Below, piece by piece: positions 7,885 to 13,846 of a stretch of DNA of 16,338 nt. The translations under genes were made by a program, and so were the position numbers. Source of the stretch: Sulfolobus sp. UBA167 (GTDB lineage Archaea > Thermoproteota > Thermoprotei_A > Sulfolobales > Sulfolobaceae); contig DAHF01000062.1 of the NCBI GenBank assembly GCA_002495845.1, positions 54,616 to 70,953 of the forward strand. The letters are read 5' to 3'. Under the pieces are notes generated by a model. It saw only the letters and a list, made by a program, of their open reading frames with translations. It had not been told where the DNA came from and searched no databases. The first letter of the stretch is position 1. Every line of letters begins with the position of its first letter.

Positions 7885-7902
7885 AAAGGGCGGAAGGAAC
7901 AA
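7851..7902 (+). repeat. Tandem 28-bp duplication across the nop5 stop codon
   Basis: A 24-nt sequence rich in A and G, containing GGGCGGAAGGAACAA, occurs at 7851-7874 and again, base for base, at 7879-7902, giving a 28-nt period. The nop5 TAA (7882-7884) lies at the start of the second copy. Because 28 is not a multiple of three, the second copy is in another frame and is non-coding. Confidence 0.85.
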
Positions 7903-7925
7903 AGAAAAAGAAGGAATTAATAGTA

Positions 7926-7931
7926 GGTGAT
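7926..7931 (+). promoter_or_regulatory. Shine-Dalgarno site of flpA
   Basis: GGTGAT, an excellent match to the complement of the crenarchaeal 16S rRNA 3' end, lies 4 nt before the TTG at 7936. The GTG within this same site is the alternative upstream start; it would leave that start with no usable ribosome-binding site. The TTG is therefore preferred. Confidence 0.85.
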
Positions 7932-7935
7932 TACA

Positions 7936-8634
7936 TTGTCAGAAGTATTTGAAGTGAAGGAAACTAAAATGGAAAACGTTTTCCAGTGCCTATTCAATGA
8001 TGGTGCGGAGAGGCTCTGCACCAAGAATATGGCAGTAGGTTCTAACGTTTACGGAGAAAGGCTGGTCAAGTATCAGGGTGTAGAATATAGGGAATGGAAC
8101 GCTTTTCGCAGTAAGTTGGCAGGCGCTATTATGAAAGGTCTGAAAGAGAACCCTGTAAAGAAAGGTATAAGAGTGCTTTACTTGGGGGCAGCTTCAGGAA
8201 CCACGCCGAGTCATGTTTCCGATATAATTGAAGAGAAAGGTAAGGTATACAGCGTTGAGTTCTCCCCTAGGGTAGTAAGGGAATTAATACTCGTAGCCCA
8301 GAAGAGACCTAACATGTTTCCGATACTGGCTGACGCAAGGTTCCCGCAAAACTATAGAAGCCTTGTGGAGGACGCAGACGTCCTTTATGTGGATATAGCT
8401 CAACCCAATCAGACCGACATAGCGATTTACAACGCCGAGTTTTTCCTGAAGCATGGGGGTTACATGCTTCTAGCCATAAAAGCCAGAAGTATTGACGTAA
8501 CTAAGGATCCTAAGGAAATATATAAGACAGAATTGGAAAAAATTGAAAAAGCAGGGTTCGTTACAGAGCAGGTAATAAACTTAGATCCTTATGACAAAGA
8601 TCATTCTATGTTTATAGCCAAATATGAGAGATAG
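7936..8634 (+). CDS. flpA: Fibrillarin-like rRNA/tRNA 2'-O-methyltransferase
   Basis: Fibrillarin is the SAM-dependent catalytic subunit of C/D-box RNPs. With the TTG start it has 232 residues, the normal archaeal size, and begins MSEVFEVKET, close to what I recall of Sulfolobus fibrillarin. A small N-terminal domain (1-50) contains the conserved NVYGERL (37-43). The Rossmann domain carries SAM motif I VLYLGAASGTT (80-90), acidic motif II residue E108 in VEFSPR, and motif DADVLYVDIAQPNQTD (146-161). D153, K182 in IKARSIDVTKDP, and H223 in DPYDKDH fit the K-D-K-H catalytic set described for fibrillarins. Reading from GTG at 7927 would add three residues and use up the ribosome-binding site. 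The gene follows nop5 by 51 nt, the usual archaeal pairing, and ends 2 nt before the next start, so it is part of an operon. Confidence 0.97.
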   Translation: MSEVFEVKETKMENVFQCLFNDGAERLCTKNMAVGSNVYGERLVKYQGVEYREWNAFRSKLAGAIMKGLKENPVKKGIRVLYLGAASGTTPSHVSDIIEEKGKVYSVEFSPRVVRELILVAQKRPNMFPILADARFPQNYRSLVEDADVLYVDIAQPNQTDIAIYNAEFFLKHGGYMLLAIKARSIDVTKDPKEIYKTELEKIEKAGFVTEQVINLDPYDKDHSMFIAKYER

Positions 8635-8636
8635 CC

Positions 8637-9032
8637 TTGATAGACAAAATTTTTGATCTGGGCTTCAAGGATATTTTTAATTCCCTCCCTAAAGAATTTA
8701 TCACTATAACTGACGCTATAAAGGGCAAGAACACAGTACTGTTAGGGAACGGGATTCCTCACGTCATGAAGGAAAGTGAAATAATGTCTCTGTCGTCTAA
8801 AATACCAGTTTACATGTGGTCCATGGTAAGGATACCGTTTTTAGTCGTTAAGACTACTAATGTAGGCGAATACCTAATTTCTGGTTCAGAGTGGCAAAAG
8901 AAGGCAATTTCACTACTAATAGGAAGAGAAACGGATTTTTTATCTACAGTAGACGTTGAAGAGCTTATAAAGGGCTATAGATCTATAATATTTATAAGTT
9001 TAACTAACTCATTAATGCATTTAGACGAATAA
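8637..9032 (+). CDS. DUF61 (UPF0216)-like archaeal protein, diverged
   Basis: A 131-residue protein of unknown function with a TTG start 2 nt after the flpA stop. Compared from memory with the DUF61/UPF0216 consensus, several features line up: an early NSLPK (15-19), a short strand then GNGIPHVMKESEI (37-49), a hydrophobic IPVYMWSMVRIPFLVV in place of the 'LP..E...LRLPI' segment, G-Y-L-I-SG-S-E, and AISLLIGRE (90-98). The usual family ending (PEVRKLRRKLPTTTQ-like) is not recognisable; here the tail reads VEELIKGYRSIIFISL and so on. There is no membrane segment strong enough to call and no signal peptide. Its place between fibrillarin and a HTH/nuclease-like protein in an RNA-modification operon suggests a link to RNA or ribosome work, which is inference. 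An ordinary orphan protein remains possible. Confidence 0.6.
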   Translation: MIDKIFDLGFKDIFNSLPKEFITITDAIKGKNTVLLGNGIPHVMKESEIMSLSSKIPVYMWSMVRIPFLVVKTTNVGEYLISGSEWQKKAISLLIGRETDFLSTVDVEELIKGYRSIIFISLTNSLMHLDE

Positions 9033-9049
9033 TAGAGGTTTGATAGGCC

Positions 9050-9943
9050 TTGGCGTTCGCCCTTCAAGATATATTAGAATTATTAGCTAGTAGAGACTAT
9101 AAGTTTAGTGTTATAACTTACCCCGACACGAACAGGAGGTCAATTGACATTGTGGTGGAAGGTAAGAACAGGAAGTTCTTGTTGAGAGTCCCTTCGGAGA
9201 GGGCTGGGAAGGATGAGTTGAAGGATCTAAAGAAGATAGCCTCCGCGACTGATTCTACGGCGATGATCGTGACCGAGGACGCTGAGGACGATATAGTCAA
9301 CAGAATAGACAGAGTCTACGGTGTTTCCCCATATGCCTTAGAGAGGGCATTAGAAGGAGAAAAATTATATATTTACAAGACAAGAGGAGGAATTTTCATT
9401 AAAATTAAACATGACCTATTGAAGGAGAGAAGGGAGGAGATGGGTATAAGCATGGGAGAGTTAGCCAAGTCTCTAGGCGTGTCGAGACAAGCCATTTATG
9501 ACTACGAAAAAGGTGATTCAGACGTGACAGTCGAAGTTGCGGAGAAGCTGCTAGAAATTTTCGGTGATGACATAATAGGAAACGTTTTCGATGATATTTG
9601 CCATCATGAACTCCAAGATGATGATGTTACGCAACACGACAATACGAAAGCTAAAATATCAATATTTTTAAAGAATAAAGGATTTAATGTGATAAATCTG
9701 AAACTTGCGCCAGCGGACTTAATAGCGACAACTAAAAAGAAGAGGTTGATCATATCAATAGAACCTAAGGATAGCAACAAGGCATTCAAGAAATTTTATG
9801 ACGCGAAAAAGCTAACTGTCCATGTAAATGGAGAGCTTTTAGTAGTAACTAAAACCAGTAAAGTTTTAGCGGAAAGCAGGTTAGAAGGATTCAAATCTAC
9901 ATCTAATGTAGAGCTAGACGATGTCATTAATGAAGAAGATTGA
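9050..9943 (+). CDS. HTH (Cro/cI-type) regulator with flanking nuclease-like domains (COG1395-like)
   Basis: A 297-residue predicted DNA-binding protein, TTG start, preceded by GAGGT about ten bases upstream. A typical Cro/cI HTH lies at about 122-175 (LKERREEMGISMGELAKSLG, then VSRQAIYDYEKGD), matching the archaeal COG1395 regulators. The flanks are unusual. Residues 1-80 look like an alpha/beta domain with strands SIDIVV and RKFLLRV. Residues 200-272 follow the pattern of Holliday-junction-resolvase-like PD-(D/E)XK folds: a helix, GFNVINLK, PAD (221-223), a strand, then IISIEPK with E238 and K240. The N-terminal domain could be a degenerate copy (D33, then R46 where the acidic residue would be). 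Activity is unproven. The gene sits 17 nt after the DUF61-like gene, and its end overlaps trm1 by 23 nt, so it belongs to the nop5-flpA-trm1 operon. Confidence 0.82.
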   Translation: MAFALQDILELLASRDYKFSVITYPDTNRRSIDIVVEGKNRKFLLRVPSERAGKDELKDLKKIASATDSTAMIVTEDAEDDIVNRIDRVYGVSPYALERALEGEKLYIYKTRGGIFIKIKHDLLKERREEMGISMGELAKSLGVSRQAIYDYEKGDSDVTVEVAEKLLEIFGDDIIGNVFDDICHHELQDDDVTQHDNTKAKISIFLKNKGFNVINLKLAPADLIATTKKKRLIISIEPKDSNKAFKKFYDAKKLTVHVNGELLVVTKTSKVLAESRLEGFKSTSNVELDDVINEED

Positions 9944-11039
9944 AATAAAGGAAGGGAAGGCTATACTTCACATACCTGATCCAAAACAGTATATGATTGA
10001 TGGAAAGTTTGATCCTGCATGGTCTCCAGTATTTTATAATCCTAGAATGAAACTAAATCGGGACATAAGCGTTGCTGTAGCGAGAATATTTTCTCCCAAG
10101 ACTATGATTGACGCTTTCTCAGCCTCTGGTGTAAGGGGAATAAGATATGCCTTGGAGTCAGGTGTAGAACACGTAGTTTTTAATGATATAGACAGGGATG
10201 CAGTAGACCTCATCAAGGAAAACGTTGAGCTGAACTCCCTATCGTCATATGAAATTTACAACATGGAGGCTAATGCCCTCCTGGACGTCAAAAGAGGGGC
10301 TTTCATCGATATAGATCCTTTCGGTTCTCCATCACCTTTCATTCAGGCATCCATGAGGTCTACGGGTAGACATGGATTGATAGGTTTCACAGCCACTGAC
10401 CTCTCTCCCCTTGAGGGTAGTTCTCCTAAGGCGTGCAGAAGGAAATACGGTGCAGTAAACAAAAGGAAGCTGAGCTTCTCCAAGGAGGTCGGAATAAGGA
10501 TACTTATAGGCAAGATAGCTAAAGATGCAGCTATTGAAGAAAAGGGGATTTCCCCTGTTCTTAGCTTTTACCACGGTCACTTTTTCAGGGTTTTCGTGAG
10601 AGTGGAGGAAGGAGCTACCAGAGCAGATAATTCCCTAGAGAAGATGGGCTTCGTAGCAGAGTGTGAGAGATGCGGTTACCATAAATTTTCTTATGATTCG
10701 TGCGATCTGAGGAAATGCGATTACTGTGGCGGAGAGATGATCGTTGCAGGTCCACTCTGGCTAGGTGAACTTCAAGATAACACTTTGCTTAGGCAACTTC
10801 AAGTAGGGGATGAAGCAGGAGAAAAAATAATATCTAAGATAAGAGCTGAAGCCGATGCACCGCTTTTCTATTATTCATTAGATAAACTTTCATCCAGATT
10901 GAAGCTAAGCGCAGTACCATCAACCCGCGACGTGGTCGAGTGCACGTCTGGATTCTATACGCATTTCGATCCTAAAGGCGTTAAGACAGATTTAAGCTTT
11001 GAAAAAGTAATAGAGTGCATCAAAAAATTTGTAAAATGA
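9921..11039 (+). CDS. trm1: tRNA (guanine(26)-N2)-dimethyltransferase Trm1
   Basis: Trm1 uses SAM to make N2-methyl- and N2,N2-dimethylguanosine at position 26 of tRNA, at the hinge between the D and anticodon stems. The 372 residues are close to the usual archaeal length of about 380. Seen in order are FYNPRMKLNRDIS (38-50, the family N-terminal signature), SAM motif I DAFSASGVRGIRYA (64-77), motif II NDIDRDA (88-94), and the catalytic DPFGSP (132-137). The C-terminal domain has a zinc ribbon with C248 and C251 (CERC) and C266 and C269 (CDYC); an extra cysteine is C261. GPLWLGEL (277-284) is also typical. Two starts are possible, ATG 9921 or ATG 9930. The first overlaps the upstream gene by 23 nt, and neither has a clear ribosome-binding site. 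It is the last gene of the operon and converges on TFE-beta with a 17-nt gap. Confidence 0.96.
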   Translation: MSLMKKIEIKEGKAILHIPDPKQYMIDGKFDPAWSPVFYNPRMKLNRDISVAVARIFSPKTMIDAFSASGVRGIRYALESGVEHVVFNDIDRDAVDLIKENVELNSLSSYEIYNMEANALLDVKRGAFIDIDPFGSPSPFIQASMRSTGRHGLIGFTATDLSPLEGSSPKACRRKYGAVNKRKLSFSKEVGIRILIGKIAKDAAIEEKGISPVLSFYHGHFFRVFVRVEEGATRADNSLEKMGFVAECERCGYHKFSYDSCDLRKCDYCGGEMIVAGPLWLGELQDNTLLRQLQVGDEAGEKIISKIRAEADAPLFYYSLDKLSSRLKLSAVPSTRDVVECTSGFYTHFDPKGVKTDLSFEKVIECIKKFVK

Positions 11040-11056
11040 TTATTTAAACAGTTAGC

Positions 11057-11428
11057 TTAAGCTCCTGCGCTGGTAAGCATCCATCCGGATAACTTACCAC
11101 ACGTAGAAGGGGAGATATGCGTTCCATCTCCACATTTGGAAAGAAGACTACATCTCATACAAGGTATCTCATTTACGGTCTCAAGCTTAACGTATAACCT
11201 TACCTCGCTGTTTCTCAAAGGAAATAACTTAATTACGTTTTTGCCGTTCTCCTTAATTGCCTTCTTAGCGATTATTTTTCTTTCTATTAGCTTTTTAACT
11301 ATGACAGCGACATCCCTAGCTGGTATACCTACCGCCCTAGCAAGCTCTTGTTGAGAAATTCCCTTTTCTCCAGTCTCCTTTATCTTTATCCTTACAAGCT
11401 CCTCATAATTTGAGAAATCTGAGCCCAT
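11057..11428 (-). CDS. Transcription factor E beta subunit (TFE-beta, RPC39/RPC34-like)
   Basis: A 123-residue partner of TFE-alpha, which helps open promoter DNA in the archaeal preinitiation complex. It is related to the human Pol III subunit RPC39. A winged-helix domain covers about 5-80, with the recognition part QQELARAVGIPARDVAVIVK (26-45). The C-terminal part has four cysteines, C90, C93, C99 and C110 (spacing C-x2-C-x5-C-x10-C), as expected for the cubane Fe-S cluster described in Sulfolobales TFE-beta. Length agrees with the roughly 120 residues I recall for that protein. It lies 86 nt behind the TFB gene in the same direction, with its own TATA-like element between. The ATG at 11428 is about 27 nt past that element, so the message is likely leaderless. 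A generic MarR-like regulator is less likely, given the cysteine pattern and neighbours. Confidence 0.88.
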   Translation of the reverse strand: MGSDFSNYEELVRIKIKETGEKGISQQELARAVGIPARDVAVIVKKLIERKIIAKKAIKENGKNVIKLFPLRNSEVRLYVKLETVNEIPCMRCSLLSKCGDGTHISPSTCGKLSGWMLTSAGA

Positions 11429-11450
11429 TTTAACTCACTCGTGCCCAAAA

Positions 11451-11459
11451 CTAATATTT
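11451..11459 (-). promoter_or_regulatory. TATA-like element of the TFE-beta gene
   Basis: On the minus strand the sequence reads AACAAATATTAG, with AAATATTAG centred about 27 nt before the ATG at 11428. This is the spacing expected for a leaderless transcript. It was identified by eye in an AT-rich 86-nt gap, so the call is tentative. Confidence 0.4.
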
Positions 11460-11514
11460 GTTATTCCCGGCTTATTTACTTTTGGTCAGATGTGAGAAGT
11501 TTTTTATCGCCCTT

Positions 11515-12390
11515 TTATATCTTCACTTCAATATCAAAGTTTCCTATGATATCTTTATACCTGTTTCTGATCGTAACTTCGGTTATCTTCAACGCATCAG
11601 CTATCTCCTTTTGAGTTCTCTTCTTGTCCATCAATGTACTCATGAGATAAACTGCTGCAGCGCTCAGAGCTAAGTAACCTTTCCCGCTTGTCATTCCTTC
11701 ATCATACATTTTCTCGACCAGCTGGGACGCCTTAGTTGCAACCGGTTGAGGTAAGTTGAGGGAGTTGTTTATTTTAGGTATATATTCATTTGGTTTTATT
11801 TTAGGTCTAAGTTCGGGAGACGTTCGTTTGATATTTTGGATCTTCTTAAGGGCCTTCCAGAACTCATTTCTGTCCACTGAAAACTTGACTTTGAACTCCT
11901 GAAGATGCTGAGGAATCTTGTTTATTTCGCATGAATAGTAAAGCGCAGCAGTGACAAGTACGTTTTTGTCTATCCTGTTTGTTGCCTTCTCCTTCACGAG
12001 CTTTCTTATTATGGTAGCTGCTGTACTTCTGACGTAGTCTGGAAGCCCCATTTTGGCGCTCTGTTGGTTTAATATGGAAAGTAACGTTACGAGTTTCTTG
12101 TCACCGTTTGAAACTCTGGTCTTATCTTGGGTTCTTTTCAGCGACAGTGACTTTCGTTTGTCTTTATATGAGACACCTATGGTTGTCGTTAACCCTTGAT
12201 CATGTATGTTGTTCGACAATGGAGACCCAGTTCTCTCTTTATTCATTCTGTCTTTCTGGTTGTAAGCTCTCCATTCTGGTCCTACATCTACTATTTTCTC
12301 TTCAGGGACATAACCACAGTTTACACAGACTACCTGATTCCTGACCGTATCATTTATTATAGAGTCCTCTCCGCACACAGGGCACTTCAT
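11515..12390 (-). CDS. tfb: Transcription initiation factor B (TFB2-type paralogue)
   Basis: TFB, the archaeal TFIIB, binds the TBP-DNA complex and the BRE and recruits RNA polymerase. The 291 residues contain an N-terminal zinc ribbon with C3, C6, C22 and C25; the B-finger region GPEWRAYNQKDRMNKERTG (37-55); the linker; and two cyclin folds (about 98-190 and 200-291). A HTH in the second repeat, RTQKEIADALKITEVTIRNR (258-277), corresponds to the BRE-reading helices. It is a full-length TFB, unlike the shortened TFB3. Sequence divergence from the main TFB1 that I remember, and the nearby TFE-beta and Gar1 genes, point to the TFB2 paralogue, though I cannot align it here. The start overlaps the gar1 stop as ATGA and is preceded by GGAGGAG, so translation is coupled to gar1. 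Confidence 0.93.
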   Translation of the reverse strand: MKCPVCGEDSIINDTVRNQVVCVNCGYVPEEKIVDVGPEWRAYNQKDRMNKERTGSPLSNNIHDQGLTTTIGVSYKDKRKSLSLKRTQDKTRVSNGDKKLVTLLSILNQQSAKMGLPDYVRSTAATIIRKLVKEKATNRIDKNVLVTAALYYSCEINKIPQHLQEFKVKFSVDRNEFWKALKKIQNIKRTSPELRPKIKPNEYIPKINNSLNLPQPVATKASQLVEKMYDEGMTSGKGYLALSAAAVYLMSTLMDKKRTQKEIADALKITEVTIRNRYKDIIGNFDIEVKI

Positions 12391-12665
12391 CTTCTCCTCC
12401 CCCTTGAAGGCAGTTCTATGAACAACTTATCACCTTCGTTGATGTCATTAACTTGGAGTATTAGCGCATAAGGTTCGCTTACGTTGGCTATCACGTCTAA
12501 GACTTTGCCTAGCCTTTCTCCCCTGCTGTTTACCAATATTTTCCCTATGATATTAGCTCTAGTATAATCGTAGCTATTCTTTAGTTTTACAATAGATTTG
12601 TTTTTTCCTAACTTCTTATAAATTCCATTCGTTTCAATAAGCTTTTCACGTGTCACATATACCAT
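12387..12665 (-). CDS. gar1: H/ACA RNP protein Gar1
   Basis: Gar1 is a subunit of the H/ACA RNP that converts uridine to pseudouridine under guide RNA control. It helps substrate turnover by contacting the Cbf5 thumb loop. With the start at 12665 the protein has 92 residues. The core beta-barrel runs from about 35 to 86: ANIIGKILVNSRGERLGKVLDVI at 37-59 (shown here in part only by its G41, G49, G53 pattern), then EPYALIL (64-70) and a GDKLFIEL strand (78-85). A basic RGRRR tail ends it. An ATG at 12695 would add ten residues, but that codon lies upstream of and against the TATA box, so the transcript should not contain it. The ATG at 12665 lies about 20-25 nt after the TATA and suits a leaderless message. 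Gar1 beside TFB is a common archaeal arrangement. Confidence 0.92.
   Translation of the reverse strand: MVYVTREKLIETNGIYKKLGKNKSIVKLKNSYDYTRANIIGKILVNSRGERLGKVLDVIANVSEPYALILQVNDINEGDKLFIELPSRGRRR
12394..12400 (-). promoter_or_regulatory. Shine-Dalgarno site of the TFB gene
   Basis: GGAGGAG on the minus strand sits 3 nt before the ATG at 12390, inside the last codons of gar1. Together with the ATGA stop-start overlap it indicates translation re-initiation from gar1 into the TFB gene. Confidence 0.75.
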
Positions 12666-12680
12666 TGAGCTCTCGATGCG

Positions 12681-12693
12681 TTTATATATATAC
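12681..12693 (-). promoter_or_regulatory. TATA box of the gar1-TFB operon
   Basis: The minus strand reads GTATATATATAAA, preceded by a TTATTTT stretch. This is the best TATA match in the window. It is centred about 22 nt before the ATG at 12665, so the predicted transcription start falls on or next to that ATG. It drives both gar1 and the TFB gene, meaning a basal factor gene is itself served by a strong TATA. Confidence 0.75.
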
Positions 12694-12748
12694 AAAATAA
12701 TACCAACGCCCTTTAGGTCGATATAAGAAGGAAATCTACGTTAGAATA

Positions 12749-12797
12749 CCGATAGTTTCAGAGAACATCGGAAGAATTATTAGTAAGTGTTCTTTTT
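12749..12797 (+). other. Intergenic hairpin followed by T-run: possible short RNA or operator
   Basis: In the 245-nt gap between gar1 and the coiled-coil gene, 12749-12771 can fold as CCGAT, bulged A, GTTT, loop CAGA, GAAC, ATCGG: nine pairs (one G-U) with one bulge. A T-run follows at 12793-12797. GATATAAG at 12720-12727 would place a transcription start at about 12749, exactly at the hairpin. No C/D or H/ACA boxes and no ORF are evident. A DNA-level dyad for a regulator of the divergent genes is equally possible. Confidence 0.3.
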
Positions 12798-12840
12798 AAA
12801 CGATGAGATGGAAAAACCCCTATTAATTAACAGGATGGTT

Positions 12841-12857
12841 TAACTAGTTATATAAAA
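12841..12857 (+). promoter_or_regulatory. Promoter candidate of the coiled-coil/DUF373 gene pair, with overlapping palindrome
   Basis: The exact 10-bp palindrome TAACTAGTTA (12841-12850) runs into TTATATAAAA (12848-12857), a good TATA match. It predicts a start near 12878 and a leader of about 33 nt. A second AT-rich element, CTATTTATAC at 12888-12897, would instead give a leaderless message near the ATG at 12923. The palindrome is a possible repressor site. Confidence 0.5.
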
Positions 12858-12910
12858 ACATCATGTATCACGTTTTAGAGAAATAGCTATTTATACAAAG
12901 AAGGATAATT

Positions 12911-13846
12911 ATGTCGCATAACATGTCTTCACTTCCGAAGGCCGAAGAGGACGAAATTTCCCTCAAGAGATCTCAACTAAGGGATGAGATAACAAAGCTA
13001 AAAGAAGAACGAGTTAAATTAGTGAAACAGTTTGATTCGTTAAGAGATAGAAGAGCCGAGCTTATAGAGAAAGTAAAGCAGTTAAGGACACAGATAGACA
13101 CAGTAAGAGGGGAGTTCAAGGTAAAATTAGATCAACTTAACAAGTTGAAAGAAAAGAAAGATTCTATTTTTAAGGAAATCCAGGAGATGAGGAAACAGCT
13201 GGAGGAGGCTAAATCCTCTACCCAGCAACAGCCTGGTCTAAGACCAGAAGTTCTAAAAAGAAGGATTAAGGATCTAGAGTGGAGAGTTGAGACTTCTTCT
13301 CTTCCTTTAGATGAAGAGAAGAGGCTAATTCAGAAAATAGCTGAACTTGAGAAGAAACTAGCAGAGGTAAAGAAGACAGTCAAAGTCAGAGAGAAGGGTA
13401 CAGTTAGCAGGGCAGAATATTTAGCAAAGAAAGTGGAGTTGTCAGCCGTCAAGGAAGACATTTCAAAGGTCGTGGCTGAACTGAGTGAAAAAAAGAAAAT
13501 CCTGTCCTCTCTGAAGGAAGAGCGTGACAAGATCTCGAAGGAGATCGACGACGTGAACAAGAGAATGGATGAAGTATCAAACTCGATAAAACAGCTTAAT
13601 CAACAGTTAACTGAAAGATATAACGAGCTGGATTCATATAATGCTAAGAGCAGACGCATAGCTGAACAGTCAAGACAGGAGAATATGTCAAGAATGGGAG
13701 AAACTGAGAAGGAAATCTTGGAGAAGAAGAGGAAGGACGTAGAAGAGAAGTTAAAGCAAAAGAAGAGGCTTACATTTGAAGAACTTTATATACTTTACGG
13801 AGATGTAGATAGGAACAATGGCAAAGATAATAGTAATATACATTGA
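12911..13846 (+). CDS. Archaeal coiled-coil protein (COG1340-like)
   Basis: A 311-residue, highly charged protein that is almost entirely coiled coil: heptad-rich helices cover about 12-100, 112-160 and 172-290, with a break near 100-112 (SSTQQQPG). The segment LEWRVETSSLPLDEEKRLIQ (122-141) is the most recognisable mark and matches the conserved centre of COG1340 coiled-coil proteins as I remember them. The C-terminal RLTFEELYILYGDVD (285-299) is also conserved there. There is no signal peptide or membrane segment, so it is cytoplasmic. The biochemical role is not known to me; a long helical adaptor is the safe description. It may start at 12911 or at 12923 (codon 5). Its end overlaps the DUF373 membrane protein gene by 29 nt, which suggests joint expression and perhaps joint function. 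Confidence 0.82.
   Translation: MSHNMSSLPKAEEDEISLKRSQLRDEITKLKEERVKLVKQFDSLRDRRAELIEKVKQLRTQIDTVRGEFKVKLDQLNKLKEKKDSIFKEIQEMRKQLEEAKSSTQQQPGLRPEVLKRRIKDLEWRVETSSLPLDEEKRLIQKIAELEKKLAEVKKTVKVREKGTVSRAEYLAKKVELSAVKEDISKVVAELSEKKKILSSLKEERDKISKEIDDVNKRMDEVSNSIKQLNQQLTERYNELDSYNAKSRRIAEQSRQENMSRMGETEKEILEKKRKDVEEKLKQKKRLTFEELYILYGDVDRNNGKDNSNIH

Noticed and set aside
7669..7902. 77-codon open frame on the minus strand, rich in Leu, Phe and Ser, looking like a membrane peptide.
   Set aside because: It is the complement of the purine-rich Nop5 tail; hydrophobic codons follow from reading A/G-rich DNA backwards.
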